From Stutzerimonas sp. S1 (GTDB lineage Bacteria > Pseudomonadota > Gammaproteobacteria > Pseudomonadales > Pseudomonadaceae): a stretch of 64,000 bases of DNA. Position 1 is the stretch's first letter. Every line of letters begins with the position of its first letter. The stretch spans positions 258,474 to 322,473 of the forward strand of contig NZ_JAOEIY010000001.1 of the NCBI RefSeq assembly GCF_025966695.1, in the 5' to 3' direction. Made by a program: the position numbers and the translations under genes. A model generated the notes under the pieces. It was not told the DNA's origin, did no database searches, and was given only the letters and a program-made list of their open reading frames with translations. Shown here one piece after another: positions 30,935-40,494 of this stretch.

Positions 30935-33324
30935 CACGCCTCTCGCTGCGTCTCTCGTTGCCGCTGGTGCTGGGCCTGTTCGGCCTGACCTTCACCCTGT
31001 TGCTGACCGCATGGCATCTGCCCGGGCGCGTCGATGAAACCCTGTTGCACTGGCGCAGCCATACCCATCAGCATCTGGCCCTGCTGCAGAGCAGCCTGAG
31101 CGATCACCAGCGTTTCGGCCGCGCCACCGAACTGCAAACCGAGCTGGCCGATCTCGCCAGCCTGGAAGGGGTCCGCTGGGCGATGGTCATCGACCAGCAA
31201 CTACGGGTCATCGAAAGTACCCGCCTCGGCCTCGACCCGGCCGAGCTGGAACTGATCAGCCCCGGCAAGCTCAGCGAGCACGTACGCAATGGCCGCTCCG
31301 GCTGGCTCGGCACGTCGTCTTCGCAGCAACTGGCAATCTATCCGCTGGAGCGGACCGACGGCGATGGCAGGCCGCTACGCGAGGCCCTGCTGATCGAGTT
31401 CGATTTCGCCCCGGTGGTTGCGCAGACCAAGCGCGACGGCTGGTTCTACCTGGCACAGACCCTGAGCCTGCTGATCATGCTGGGCCTGGCGCTCAACCTG
31501 CTTTACGACCGTCTGATCACCCAGCGCCTGGCGCGCATCGACCGTGCGGCCCGCGCGTTTGCCAGTGATCAGCAACCGCAGCCGCCGGCCGTCTCCGGCA
31601 ACGACGAGATCGGTCAGCTGGCAACCACCTTCAGCCGCATGATGCGTCAGCTGCACGAGCGCCAACTGGCGCAGCGCGAAAGCGAACAACTGATGCGCAA
31701 CCTGATCGACACCGCACCGGTGGGCATGCTCGTGGTCGACCGGGAGCTGCGTGTACAGCAGGCCAACCCGGCAGCGGCGACACTCTTCGGCTGCACGCCG
31801 GCCGAACTGATGGGCGCCCTGCCGGGCGACCGCCTGGTCGAAGCCGACGCTGCGGAGCGCCTGCAACGTACGCCGGCCAACACCGTGCTGGAGCTGACCG
31901 GGCGCCGGCACGGACACAAGGTGCCGCTGGAAATCACCTGCACGCCCTTCCAGCGCGATGGCGAACAGCTTGCGCTGGTTCTGTTACGCGATATCGGAGA
32001 CCGCCTGCGTGCCGAGCAGCGTCTGCGCTTTCTCGCGCATTTCGATCCGCTCACGCAGCTGGCCAACCGCAACTTCCTGGTGCAACGTCTGGAGCAGCTG
32101 CTCAGCGCACGGATACCGCTGAGCCTGCTCTATCTGGATATCGATCATTTCAGAAGGATCAACGACGCCCTGAGCCACGAAGTCGGCGATCGCCTGCTGG
32201 TCCAGATCGGTGACCGTCTGCGCCGTCTCGCCCCATCCCCGGCCGTGCTGGCGCGCTCTGGTGGCGACGAGTTCATGATCCTGCTGGAAGGCGGTAGCGC
32301 CGAGCAGGCCGTACAGCTGGCCGAGCGCCTCATCGACGGCTTCAAGCCGGCGGTACGCATCAATCAGTACGAGTGTTTCGCCAGCCCGAGCATCGGCATC
32401 ACCAGCAGCGACGGCACTGGCAGTGCCAGCGAGCTGCTCAAGCAGGTCGATCTGGCCCTGTATGCCGCCAAGGATGCCGGGCGCAACTGCACCCGCCTCT
32501 ACACCCATGAGCTCAGCGCCGCAGCCGAGCGGCGCCGGCAGCTGGAGCAGGCCTTGCGCCTGGCGCTGGACGAGCAGCAGTTCGTGTTGCACTACCAGGC
32601 GCAGGTGAACGCGGCGGGCGAGCCCGAGGTGATGGAGGCGCTGCTGCGCTGGAACTCGCCCGAGCGCGGCCTGGTACCACCAGCTGAGTTCATCCCGGTG
32701 CTGGAGGACAGCGGACTGATCATCGAAACCACCCGCTGGGTCTTCCGCCAGGCCTGCCGCCAGGCGCGCCAGTGGCAGGAACAGGGCCACTCGCTGCGCA
32801 TCGCCGTTAACCTCTCGCCGCTGGATTTCCGTCAGGCCGACCTCGCCGGCAGCCTGCTCGGCATCCTCGAGGAAGAAGGCGCCTCGGCGAACCTGCTGGA
32901 GCTGGAGATCACCGAGAGCGCACTGCTCGAGGCCGATGAGCACGTGCAGCAGACCCTGACCCGCCTCAAGGCGGCCGGCCTGCCGCTGCTGCTCGATGAC
33001 TTCGGCACCGGCTATGCCTCGCTGACCTACCTGCAACGCTTCCCCTTCGACGGCATCAAGATCGACCGCGAGTTCGTCGCCGGCCTGCCGGACAGCGAAC
33101 ACTCGGTCGCGCTGGTGCGCGGCATTCTCACCATGGCCGGCCACCTGGGCCTGCATGTGGTCGCCGAAGGGGTGGAGAACGAACGCCAGGCCGCGTTTCT
33201 GCGACTGAACAACTGCCCGAGCCTGCAGGGCTATCACTATGCACGGCCCCTGCCGGCAGCACAGTGTCAGCTGACCCGCGCACCCCGCCAGCAGACGGTA
33301 CTGCCGTTGCCGCTGGACGGCTGA
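30928..33324 (+). CDS. Membrane c-di-GMP turnover protein (HAMP-PAS-GGDEF-EAL)
   Basis: A 798-aa protein: membrane segment 1 (about 9-29), a periplasmic region of about 140 residues, membrane segment 2 (about 173-193), HAMP-like linker, PAS domain (about 253-360), GGDEF domain and EAL domain. The cyclase site SGGDEF (444-449) is intact, but the usual inhibitory RxxD just before it is absent (APSPAVLAR instead). The phosphodiesterase domain keeps EALLR (570-574), NLSPLDF, ELEITE, DDFGTGYASL (690-699), KIDREFV and VAEGVE, so it is probably active. Net direction of c-di-GMP change is undetermined. Coupled to the upstream binding lipoprotein. Confidence 0.95.
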   Translation: MLTRLSLRLSLPLVLGLFGLTFTLLLTAWHLPGRVDETLLHWRSHTHQHLALLQSSLSDHQRFGRATELQTELADLASLEGVRWAMVIDQQLRVIESTRLGLDPAELELISPGKLSEHVRNGRSGWLGTSSSQQLAIYPLERTDGDGRPLREALLIEFDFAPVVAQTKRDGWFYLAQTLSLLIMLGLALNLLYDRLITQRLARIDRAARAFASDQQPQPPAVSGNDEIGQLATTFSRMMRQLHERQLAQRESEQLMRNLIDTAPVGMLVVDRELRVQQANPAAATLFGCTPAELMGALPGDRLVEADAAERLQRTPANTVLELTGRRHGHKVPLEITCTPFQRDGEQLALVLLRDIGDRLRAEQRLRFLAHFDPLTQLANRNFLVQRLEQLLSARIPLSLLYLDIDHFRRINDALSHEVGDRLLVQIGDRLRRLAPSPAVLARSGGDEFMILLEGGSAEQAVQLAERLIDGFKPAVRINQYECFASPSIGITSSDGTGSASELLKQVDLALYAAKDAGRNCTRLYTHELSAAAERRRQLEQALRLALDEQQFVLHYQAQVNAAGEPEVMEALLRWNSPERGLVPPAEFIPVLEDSGLIIETTRWVFRQACRQARQWQEQGHSLRIAVNLSPLDFRQADLAGSLLGILEEEGASANLLELEITESALLEADEHVQQTLTRLKAAGLPLLLDDFGTGYASLTYLQRFPFDGIKIDREFVAGLPDSEHSVALVRGILTMAGHLGLHVVAEGVENERQAAFLRLNNCPSLQGYHYARPLPAAQCQLTRAPRQQTVLPLPLDG

Positions 33325-33404
33325 CGCGCCGGCGTTTTACGCCGCCGGCTAGCCTGGGCGCAGCGGCTTGGATACCCTGCCTCCTTTTGGTGCGAGCCTG
33401 TCCG

Positions 33405-34172
33405 ATGTCCCTCTTCGAGATTTTGCTGCTGGTTGCCGCCGGCTTTGCCGCAGGCGGTATGAATGCCCTGGCCGGCGGCGGTACTTTCTTCTCCTTCCCC
33501 GCCCTGCTCGCCACCGGCCTGCCGCCGGTGACGGCCAATGCCACCAACGCCGTCGCCCTCTGGCCGGCGAGTCTGGCCGGCGCCTGGGCGGCACGCTCCA
33601 GCCTGCGACCGCTGGGCGGTTATCTTCTGCCGCTGCTGCTCGCCGGGCTGGCCGGCGGCCTGCTCGGCGGCCTGCTGCTGCTGGCCGGTGGTGACGACGT
33701 GTTCAGCCTGCTGATCCCCTGGCTGCTGCTGCTGGCCACCGCACTGTTCGCCGCCAGCCCTTGGCTCAGTCGCTGGCTGGCCGGACGCCGGCGGGAAACC
33801 GCGGTGCCACCCCATGCTCCTGCCTCGCTCGCCGCACATGGTCTGGTGTCGATCTATGGCGGTTACTTCGGTGCCGGCATGGGCATCCTGCAACTGGCGG
33901 CGTTCTCCATCGAAGGCCATGCGCTAGTACGCGCCAATGCACTGAAGAACCTGATCTCGGCGGTGATCTACAGCGTGGCCAGCATCACCTTCATCGTCGC
34001 CGGCCGGGTCAGCTGGTACGAACTGCTGATCCTGCTCGTCGGCGCCACGCTCGGCGGCTACGCCGGTGGCGCGCTCAGCCAGAAGCTGCCAGCCACCTGG
34101 TTGCGTGCCTTGGTGATCCTGATCGGCAGCGGCATGACGCTCTATTACTTCTGGGCCACCTACGCCGCCTGA
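33405..34172 (+). CDS. TSUP family transporter (TauE/SafE)
   Basis: A 255-aa integral membrane protein of the TauE/SafE (TSUP) family, with about eight hydrophobic segments and the typical duplicated half-motif: GGMNALAGGGTFFSFPALLATGLPP-like segment at the start and YGGYFGAGMGILQLAAFSIEGH in the second half. Members export sulfite, sulfoacetate or other organic anions; the substrate is not predictable here. The start ATG 33405 begins the first membrane helix. It stands alone, 80 nt after the GGDEF-EAL gene. If the upstream lipoprotein senses a sulfonate-like anion a functional link is possible, but this is speculative. Confidence 0.88.
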   Translation: MSLFEILLLVAAGFAAGGMNALAGGGTFFSFPALLATGLPPVTANATNAVALWPASLAGAWAARSSLRPLGGYLLPLLLAGLAGGLLGGLLLLAGGDDVFSLLIPWLLLLATALFAASPWLSRWLAGRRRETAVPPHAPASLAAHGLVSIYGGYFGAGMGILQLAAFSIEGHALVRANALKNLISAVIYSVASITFIVAGRVSWYELLILLVGATLGGYAGGALSQKLPATWLRALVILIGSGMTLYYFWATYAA

Positions 34173-34262
34173 GCCGGCCAAAGCCGTCGAAGGTGGCTGT
34201 AGCGGGCCTTCTTTGCTAATGTCGCGCCCGATTCAGACCCGCCGCACACTACAGGTTCCGTC

Positions 34263-34505
34263 ATGGCCCGCAAGAAAGCCGCGCTCGATTTCGAACAATC
34301 CCTCGCCGATCTGCAGCAACTGGTCGAACGTCTGGAAAGCGGCGAGCTGTCGCTGGAAGACTCGCTGACCTGCTTCGAGCAGGGCATCGGCCTGACGCGC
34401 GACTGCCAGGCGGCGCTGAGTCAGGCCGAGCAGAAGGTGCAGATCCTCCTCGAGCGCGACGGCAAACTGCAGGAAGCGCCGTTCGAAACGGACACCGACG
34501 CATGA
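34263..34505 (+). CDS. xseB: Exodeoxyribonuclease VII small subunit
   Basis: XseB (80 aa) is the small, multicopy subunit of exonuclease VII, which degrades single-stranded DNA with the large subunit XseA. The single diagnostic stretch [27 protein letters not shown] and the helical [24 protein letters not shown] are present. It overlaps ispA by 4 nt (ATGA), the conserved xseB-ispA-dxs arrangement. Confidence 0.97.
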   Translation: MARKKAALDFEQSLADLQQLVERLESGELSLEDSLTCFEQGIGLTRDCQAALSQAEQKVQILLERDGKLQEAPFETDTDA

Positions 34506-35389
34506 TCGCCGACTACCAGAAAGCCTGTCAGAAGCGCGTCGACGACTGCCTGCAGGCGCTCTTCGTGGCGCCGCACCCGCAGCTCGAACGGCTTTATCAG
34601 GCGATGCACTACAGCGTCATGAACGGTGGCAAACGTGTGCGCCCGCTGCTGGTCTACGCCGCGTGCGAGGCGCTGCGCGGCGAGCGGGCCGAAGCTGACG
34701 GTGCGGCCTGCGCGGTGGAACTGATCCACGCCTATTCACTGGTGCATGACGACCTGCCGGCGATGGACGACGACGACCTGCGCCGCGGCCAGCCAACCAC
34801 CCACAAGGCCTTCGACGAGGCCTGCGCGATCCTCGCGGGTGACGGCTTGCAGAGCCTGGCCTTCGAAGTCATCGCCAGCGCCGCGCACAATCCCGCCGAC
34901 CCCGCACTGCGCCTGCAGATGCTCGGCGTGCTCGGGCGCGCCGCCGGCCCGGCCGGCATGGTCGGCGGGCAGGCCATCGACCTCGGCTCAGTGGGACACA
35001 AGCTCGACCGCGCCGCGCTGGAGCTGATGCACCGGCACAAGACCGGCGCACTGATCGAGGCGAGCGTCCGGCTCGGAGCACTGGCCAGCGGTCGCGCCGA
35101 TGCCGCCAGCCTCGCCTCGCTCAGCCAGTATGCCCAGGCGATCGGCCTGGCATTCCAGGTGCAGGACGACATCCTCGACGTCGAAAGCGATACCGCCACG
35201 CTCGGCAAGCACCAGGGGGCCGACATCGCGCGCGACAAGCCGACCTACCCGGCGCTGCTCGGACTGGACGCAGCCAAGGCGTATGCGCGCGAACTGCACG
35301 ATCTCGCACTGCACGCCCTACGCCCGTTCGACAGCGCCGCCGAACCGCTGCGCGACCTGGCCCGCTTCATCGTCGAACGCCGCAGCTGA
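34502..35389 (+). CDS. ispA: Farnesyl diphosphate synthase (polyprenyl synthetase)
   Basis: IspA (295 aa) condenses DMAPP/GPP with IPP to farnesyl diphosphate, the precursor of ubiquinone side chain and undecaprenyl phosphate. It has the first Asp-rich motif DDLPAMD (residues 83-89), GGKRVRP for IPP binding, the second Asp-rich motif DDILD (about 222-226) and [16 protein letters not shown]. It is coupled to xseB by ATGA and is followed 119 nt later by dxs. Confidence 0.97.
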   Translation: MIADYQKACQKRVDDCLQALFVAPHPQLERLYQAMHYSVMNGGKRVRPLLVYAACEALRGERAEADGAACAVELIHAYSLVHDDLPAMDDDDLRRGQPTTHKAFDEACAILAGDGLQSLAFEVIASAAHNPADPALRLQMLGVLGRAAGPAGMVGGQAIDLGSVGHKLDRAALELMHRHKTGALIEASVRLGALASGRADAASLASLSQYAQAIGLAFQVQDDILDVESDTATLGKHQGADIARDKPTYPALLGLDAAKAYARELHDLALHALRPFDSAAEPLRDLARFIVERRS

Positions 35390-35508
35390 GCGGCACGGCC
35401 GCAGTCATTGCGGCCGCGACAAAGACCCCGCCGAGCGCCGAGCCGTTCTTATCGAAGTATCCTTCGGGTAAACTGCCGCTCTTTTTTCAGCCAAACGATT
35501 CCGCCCCG

Positions 35509-37407
35509 ATGCCCAAGACGTTCCATGAGATTCCTCGGGTCCGCCCAGCGACGCCCGTCCTAGATCGCGCGGCCACGCCGGAGCAGCTGCGCCGGCTGGG
35601 CGAGGCGGAACTCGAAGAGCTCGCCAACGAACTGCGCCAGGACCTGCTGTTCAATGTCGGACAGACCGGTGGGCATTTCGGTGCCGGACTGGGCGTGATC
35701 GAACTGACCATCGCGCTGCACTACGTCTTCGACACCCCGGACGATCGCCTGGTGTGGGACGTCGGCCATCAGGCGTACCCGCACAAGATTCTTACCGGCC
35801 GTCGCCAGCGCATGAGTACCCTGCGCCAGAAGGACGGCCTGGCCGCCTTTCCGCGCCGCTCGGAGAGCGAATACGACACCTTCGGCGTCGGCCACTCCAG
35901 CACCTCGATCAGCGCTGCACTGGGCATGGCCATCGCCGCCCGCCTGCAGGGCGAAAAGCGCAAGTCCATCGCGGTGATCGGCGACGGTGCGCTGACCGCC
36001 GGCATGGCCTTCGAGGCGCTCAACCATGCGCCGGAAGTCGGCGCCAACATGCTGGTGGTGCTCAACGACAACGACATGTCGATCTCGCGCAACGTCGGCG
36101 GCATGTCCAACTACCTGGCCAAGATCCTTTCCAGCCGCACCTACGCGAGCATGCGCGAGGGCAGCAAGAAGGTGCTCTCGCGCCTGCCCGGCGCCTGGGA
36201 GATCGCCCGCCGCACCGAGGAGTATGCCAAGGGCATGCTGGTGCCCGGCACGCTGTTCGAGGAGCTCGGCTGGAACTACATCGGCCCGATCGACGGCCAC
36301 GATCTGCCGACGCTGATCGCCACCCTGCGCAACATGCGCGACCTCGATGGCCCGCAGTTCCTCCATGTGGTGACCAAGAAGGGCAAGGGTTTCGCCCCGG
36401 CCGAGGCCGATCCGATCACCTGGCACGCGATCAGCAAGCTGGAACCGGTCGGTGCGCCAGTGGCACCGAAGAAGCCGAGCGGGCCGAAGTATTCCAACGT
36501 ATTCGGCCAGTGGCTGTGCGACATGGCCGCCGCCGATCCGCGCCTGACCGGCATCACCCCGGCGATGAAGGAAGGCTCCGACCTGGTGGCCTTCAGCGAG
36601 CGCTATCCGGACCGTTACTTCGACGTCGCCATCGCCGAACAGCATGCCGTGACCCTGGCCGCCGGCATGGCCTGCGAAGGCCTGAAGCCGGTGGTGGCGA
36701 TCTATTCGACCTTCCTGCAGCGCGCCTACGACCAGCTGATCCATGACGTCGCGGTGCAGAACCTCGACGTGCTGTTCGCCATCGACCGAGCGGGCCTGGT
36801 CGGCGAAGACGGCCCGACCCACGCCGGCAGCTTCGATCTGTCCTACCTGCGCTGCATCCCCGGCATGCTGATCATGACGCCGAGCGACGAGAACGAGATG
36901 CGCCGCATGCTCACCACCGGCTACCTGTTCGAAGGCCCGGCAGCGGTGCGCTACCCACGCGGCAGCGGGCCGAACGCGACCATCGAGCCGGGCCTGGCGC
37001 CGCTGGAAATCGGCAAGGGCGTGGTGCGCCGTCAGGGCAAGGGTGTCGCGCTGCTGGTATTTGGCGTGCAGCTTCCCGAGGCGCTGCAGGTCGGTGAAAC
37101 GCTCGATGCCACGGTGGTGGACATGCGTTTCGTCAAGCCGCTGGACGAAACGCTGCTGCGCCGCCTGGCCGCCGAGCACGAGCTGCTGGTGACGATCGAG
37201 GAAAACAGCATCATGGGCGGCGCCGGCAGCGCAGTCGCCGAGTTCCTCGCTAGCGAGGCCGTGGTCATGCCCATGCTGCAAATGGGCCTGCCGGACATCT
37301 ATGTCGAGCACGCCAAGCCGAGCGAGATGCTCGCCGAGTGCGGCCTGGATGCCGCCGGCATCGAAGGCGCGGTGCGCAAGCGCCTGGCTGCCCTCGGCAA
37401 GGCTTGA
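35509..37407 (+). CDS. dxs: 1-deoxy-D-xylulose-5-phosphate synthase
   Basis: Dxs (632 aa) makes DXP from pyruvate and glyceraldehyde 3-phosphate with thiamine diphosphate, the first step of the MEP isoprenoid pathway. The ThDP site [15 protein letters not shown] is near residue 160, [16 protein letters not shown] near 82, the catalytic Glu in [14 protein letters not shown] near 375, and the C-terminal transketolase domain follows. Start [13 protein letters not shown] is the common Pseudomonas N-terminus, though its ribosome site is weak. In many pseudomonads ribA follows; here a repeat-filled gap and an unrelated gene follow. Confidence 0.97.
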   Translation: MPKTFHEIPRVRPATPVLDRAATPEQLRRLGEAELEELANELRQDLLFNVGQTGGHFGAGLGVIELTIALHYVFDTPDDRLVWDVGHQAYPHKILTGRRQRMSTLRQKDGLAAFPRRSESEYDTFGVGHSSTSISAALGMAIAARLQGEKRKSIAVIGDGALTAGMAFEALNHAPEVGANMLVVLNDNDMSISRNVGGMSNYLAKILSSRTYASMREGSKKVLSRLPGAWEIARRTEEYAKGMLVPGTLFEELGWNYIGPIDGHDLPTLIATLRNMRDLDGPQFLHVVTKKGKGFAPAEADPITWHAISKLEPVGAPVAPKKPSGPKYSNVFGQWLCDMAAADPRLTGITPAMKEGSDLVAFSERYPDRYFDVAIAEQHAVTLAAGMACEGLKPVVAIYSTFLQRAYDQLIHDVAVQNLDVLFAIDRAGLVGEDGPTHAGSFDLSYLRCIPGMLIMTPSDENEMRRMLTTGYLFEGPAAVRYPRGSGPNATIEPGLAPLEIGKGVVRRQGKGVALLVFGVQLPEALQVGETLDATVVDMRFVKPLDETLLRRLAAEHELLVTIEENSIMGGAGSAVAEFLASEAVVMPMLQMGLPDIYVEHAKPSEMLAECGLDAAGIEGAVRKRLAALGKA

Positions 37408-37417
37408 TCAGCATTTC

Positions 37418-37707
37418 GGTGGATGGCTGAAGCGCCTCCATCCTACGTCTCGAAGCTCGCTCCAACAGCTCCCGGCGAGCCTTCGGAAAAGGCTTTGCTT
37501 CCGCACGGCACCATCCGGAGTTATATCGGCGAAGGCCGCAGGGTGGAAAACTGCGAAGCATTTTCCACCGTGTGAACGACGCTCTCACTAAGCCCTAGCG
37601 AGAGCCCACGCCGCGTCCCACGCCGTGGCGGTGGATGGGTGGAGCACCATCCACCCTACGTCACTGGTAACTCCGACGCGCCTCAATCGCGAGCAAGCTC
37701 GCTCCCA
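37418..37707. repeat. Cluster of three GTGGA-type palindromes and one REP element after dxs
   Basis: This covers most of the 318-nt gap between dxs and the NYN gene, in which I see no gene. Palindromes lie at 37418-37447 (GGTGGATGGC ... TCCTACG), 37538-37569 (AGGGTGGAAAACTGC ... TTTTCCACC) and 37630-37660 (GGTGGATGGGTGG ... CATCCACCCTACG). A different, shorter element at 37688-37707 (CGCGAGCAAGCTCGCTCCCA) is the classic Pseudomonas REP type. Confidence 0.85.
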
Positions 37708-37725
37708 CAAAAGCGGGCGGAATGT

Positions 37726-38202
37726 TCAGCCACGCAACAGCAAATCCCCTTCGATGGGTACATAACGCGTTGCGGCGCGAATCAGTGATTGCGCGGTAAG
37801 CCCCGGCACGCCGTAGGCGGTGGCCTCGGCGCCGCCGGCACGGACCCGCTCCAGCAGCAGATCGAAGTCGCCATCGCCCGAGGCCAGCACCACCTCGTCG
37901 ACCCGCCCCGCGGCATCCAGCACGTCGATGGTGATACCTACGTCCCAGTCGCCCTTGGCCGAACCGTCGCTGCGCTGAATGTAGGGCTTGAGCTTCACGG
38001 TGAAACCCAAGTTGCGCAGGATCTGCTGGAACTGCTGCTGGCGCGCATCGCCACGGTCGATGGCATAGGCATAGGCCTCGACGATGGTGCCACGCTGGCT
38101 GACGTCGGCCCACAGCGCCGCATAGTCGAAGTGGCAACCATGGGCCTGTCGCACGGTGTAGTAGAGGTTCTGCACATCGGCAAACAGGGCGATCTTCTTC
38201 AC
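37726..38202 (-). CDS. NYN domain protein (LabA/DUF88 family)
   Basis: A 158-aa protein with the NYN (PIN-like) fold expected of metal-dependent nucleases. The acidic residues are in place: FADVQNLYY at the N-terminus (Asp9), KGDWDVGITIDVLD in the middle and VLASGDGDFDLLLERV, with a TAYGVPG strand near the end. Targets are unknown; related proteins act on RNA. The start is GTG with a weak GGA upstream. The gene is divergent from the membrane protein at 38320. Confidence 0.87.
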   Translation of the reverse strand: MKKIALFADVQNLYYTVRQAHGCHFDYAALWADVSQRGTIVEAYAYAIDRGDARQQQFQQILRNLGFTVKLKPYIQRSDGSAKGDWDVGITIDVLDAAGRVDEVVLASGDGDFDLLLERVRAGGAEATAYGVPGLTAQSLIRAATRYVPIEGDLLLRG

Positions 38203-38319
38203 GCATCAATCCGGGTCGGTAAGGGATCGTCAGTATGGACGGCGAAATCGCGCGTGTCCCGCCCCGGGCGCATCGGCTACAGTGGCGCCCCTCGATGTCC
38301 TACTCAGCTTTCGATTGCG

Positions 38320-39000
38320 ATGAACGTCCTTGCCATCCTGCGCGACGCCTGGTTCTTCTACTCCCGCCACTTCGGTTCGATCGTCCGCCTCTGCCTGCCG
38401 CTGATCCTGCTCGAGAGCGGCACCCGTCTGGCCGTGGACCACTGGCTCGGCAAGGGCGCGCTGCCGGGGCAGGAGCTGCTGGTGGGCATGCTGTTCTACC
38501 CGCTGTATATCGGCGCGCTGATCCTGTTCATCGATGCCCGCAGCCGTGGCCACGCTCCGGAGCTGCGTGCCGTGCTCGCCCGTGCGCTGCCGCTGTGGCC
38601 GGCGCTGGCGGTGCTCACCGGCCTGGGCACGCTACTGATCATGCTCGGCGCCTCGCTGTTCGTCCTGCCCGGCATCTGGGTGATGGTGAAGATCGCCTTC
38701 GCCGAATTTCTGCTGGTGTTGCGCGGCCTGTCGCCGCTGGCGGCATTGAAGCAGAGTTTCATCCTTACCCGCGGGCACTTCCTGCTGGTGCTCGGCTGCG
38801 TGCTCAGCGTGCTGCTGCCGCTGTGGATCGTCGAGGCCTGGCTGGCCACGGCGCTGGTCGCCGACAACGCCGCGAACGCTCTGCCGCGGCTGCTGCTCGA
38901 CGCCGTGGTCGGTGTGCTGCAGCTGCTGCCAACGGTCATGCTGTTCCGCTGCTTCATGCTCTGCAGCGACACGCCGGCAGGCGATCGCGGCCGGACCTAG
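38320..39000 (+). CDS. Multi-pass membrane protein, YciC-like
   Basis: A 226-aa protein with about five to six hydrophobic segments and few charged residues between them, resembling the YciC/UPF0259 group (for example LLIMLGASLFVLPGIWVMVKIAFAEFLLV and the SFILTRGHFLLVLGCVLSVLL helix). Nothing enzymatic is recognisable and the function is unknown. The start ATG 38320 opens directly into the first helix region (MNVLAILRDAWFFYSRHFG). It is divergent from the NYN gene and 76 nt ahead of the VOC gene. Confidence 0.78.
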   Translation: MNVLAILRDAWFFYSRHFGSIVRLCLPLILLESGTRLAVDHWLGKGALPGQELLVGMLFYPLYIGALILFIDARSRGHAPELRAVLARALPLWPALAVLTGLGTLLIMLGASLFVLPGIWVMVKIAFAEFLLVLRGLSPLAALKQSFILTRGHFLLVLGCVLSVLLPLWIVEAWLATALVADNAANALPRLLLDAVVGVLQLLPTVMLFRCFMLCSDTPAGDRGRT

Positions 39001-39076
39001 CCGTTCAGCTGACAGCGCAGCAGCGGCGCCGGGGGCTGCTAGGCTTGCTTCGGTCACGCCCATGAGAGCCACTGCC

Positions 39077-39505
39077 ATGACCGCACAGAACCCCAGCATC
39101 CTCTCGCATATTTCCCTCGGCACCGCCCGCTTCGACGAGGCGGTCGCCTTCTACGATCAGGTGCTCGCCACCCTCGGCTGCAAGCGCATCCTCGAGCATC
39201 CCGGTGCGGTTGCCTGGGGTCGTGAATTTCCCGAGTTCTGGATCCAGACGCCGTTCAACGGCAGCCCCGCCTCGGTAGGCAACGGCACCCATGTAGGTTT
39301 CTTCGCCGCCGATCAGGCGGCGGTGAACGCCTTCCATCGCGCGGCCATCGCCGCCGGCGGCCTTGACGAGGGCGCTCCCGGGCCACGCCCCGAATATGGC
39401 GAGCCCTATTACGGCTGCTTCGTGCGCGACCTCGACGGCCACAAGATCGAGGCGACATTCTGGGACCCAGCGCTGATGCAGCAGCTCTACGGTACGCCCG
39501 GCTAG
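39077..39505 (+). CDS. VOC family protein (glyoxalase/dioxygenase-like)
   Basis: A 142-aa single-repeat vicinal-oxygen-chelate protein: SHISLGTARFDEAVAFYDQVLATLGCKRI is the first beta-alpha-beta unit and GCFVRDLDGHKIEATFWDP the second, ending in the metal-ligand-type Glu. Related Pseudomonas proteins are annotated only as lactoylglutathione-lyase-like; substrate unknown. An ATG 15 nt upstream is an alternative start. Its TAG stop overlaps the stop of the convergent SDR gene in the 4-nt palindrome CTAG at 39502-39505. Confidence 0.88.
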   Translation: MTAQNPSILSHISLGTARFDEAVAFYDQVLATLGCKRILEHPGAVAWGREFPEFWIQTPFNGSPASVGNGTHVGFFAADQAAVNAFHRAAIAAGGLDEGAPGPRPEYGEPYYGCFVRDLDGHKIEATFWDPALMQQLYGTPG

Positions 39506-40332
39506 CGCGCCCGCGCCGCGAGCAGCCGCGGCAGCAGCAGACTCTGATACAGCCGCGGAAAGCAGCGCGCCAGCAACTGCGCCTTCCAGTCGAGGTTGGA
39601 CAACACCAGCAGTTTGCGCCGCCTGAGCGCGCCCTGATAGATCGCCTCCGCCACGTCCTGCGGCGAGGCTACCCGGCCGATGGTCAGCACCGGCTGCGGC
39701 GCGGTGGAACCGTCGCCGACCAGCACATTCTTGCGCAGGTCGGTGGCGGTGTATCCCGGGCACACCAGCATCACGTTGACGCCGCTACCCTCCAGCTCGC
39801 CGCGCAAGGTCTCGAACAGACCGTGCAGCGCGTGCTTGCTGGCGTTGTACGCGGCGCGATCAGGTACCGGCGCGTACTGCGACAGCGAGCTAAGCACAAT
39901 GATCTGGCCACCACGAGCCATCAGGCTCGGCAGCGCCGCCTGAGTGCAGTGCAGTGCGCCGTAGAAGTTGACCGCCATGACCCGGTGGAACACCGTCAGG
40001 CTGGTGTCCGCGACGCGGCTGCGGTGGGTGATGCCGGCGTTGTTGATCAGCACGTCGATACCGCCGTAGCGCTCGATCACCAGACTGACTGCCCGCTGCA
40101 CCGCCTCGGCATCGCTGACATCGCAGCGCACACCAAGCGCCTCGGCGTTGTGATGATCAGCCAGATGCTGCACCAGGCTGTCGAGCGCCGCCTGTTCGAG
40201 ATCGAAGATGACCAGCCGTGCGCCGGCCTGCGCCATGCGCAGCGCCAACGCCCGGCCGATTCCGGCGCAGCCGCCAGTGATCAGCACCACCTTGCGATCG
40301 AACACCTTGCTGGTGAATACCTTGCGTCGCAT
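39502..40332 (-). CDS. Short-chain dehydrogenase/reductase
   Basis: A 276-aa classical SDR. The Rossmann motif TGGCAGIG is at residues 19-26, NNAG follows near residue 100, the catalytic Ser is in LSSLSQY and the Tyr/Lys pair in YNASK (about residue 155). The C-terminal tail is long and basic/hydrophobic (WKAQLLARCFPRLYQSLLLPRLLA), suggesting membrane association. Start MRRKVFTSKVFDRK is used because AGGGGG lies 6 nt upstream. Substrate unknown; similar proteins in pseudomonads are annotated as lipid or steroid-like dehydrogenases without proof. Confidence 0.9.
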   Translation of the reverse strand: MRRKVFTSKVFDRKVVLITGGCAGIGRALALRMAQAGARLVIFDLEQAALDSLVQHLADHHNAEALGVRCDVSDAEAVQRAVSLVIERYGGIDVLINNAGITHRSRVADTSLTVFHRVMAVNFYGALHCTQAALPSLMARGGQIIVLSSLSQYAPVPDRAAYNASKHALHGLFETLRGELEGSGVNVMLVCPGYTATDLRKNVLVGDGSTAPQPVLTIGRVASPQDVAEAIYQGALRRRKLLVLSNLDWKAQLLARCFPRLYQSLLLPRLLAARAR

Positions 40333-40494
40333 ACACGCCCCCTTGCCCTGCACTCGGCTACCCGCCGCGCGCTCTAGTCTGAGCATAGGCCGAGCGCCGC
40401 AGGCTTTCCTGACAAGTGACATTCTGTGGCATGGACAAACCGCTATCGGTTCCTCATCCTCCGCCCCGCGAGACATTCAGGGACGACGCACATT

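Noticed and set aside
35560..37311. 583-codon open frame antisense to dxs
   Set aside because: It lies entirely within the unmistakable dxs gene and its translation is the His/Gln/Arg-rich composition expected from the complement of GC-rich coding DNA. The same holds for long antisense frames over exaC, eutB, urtA, ureC, hrpB and mutL.
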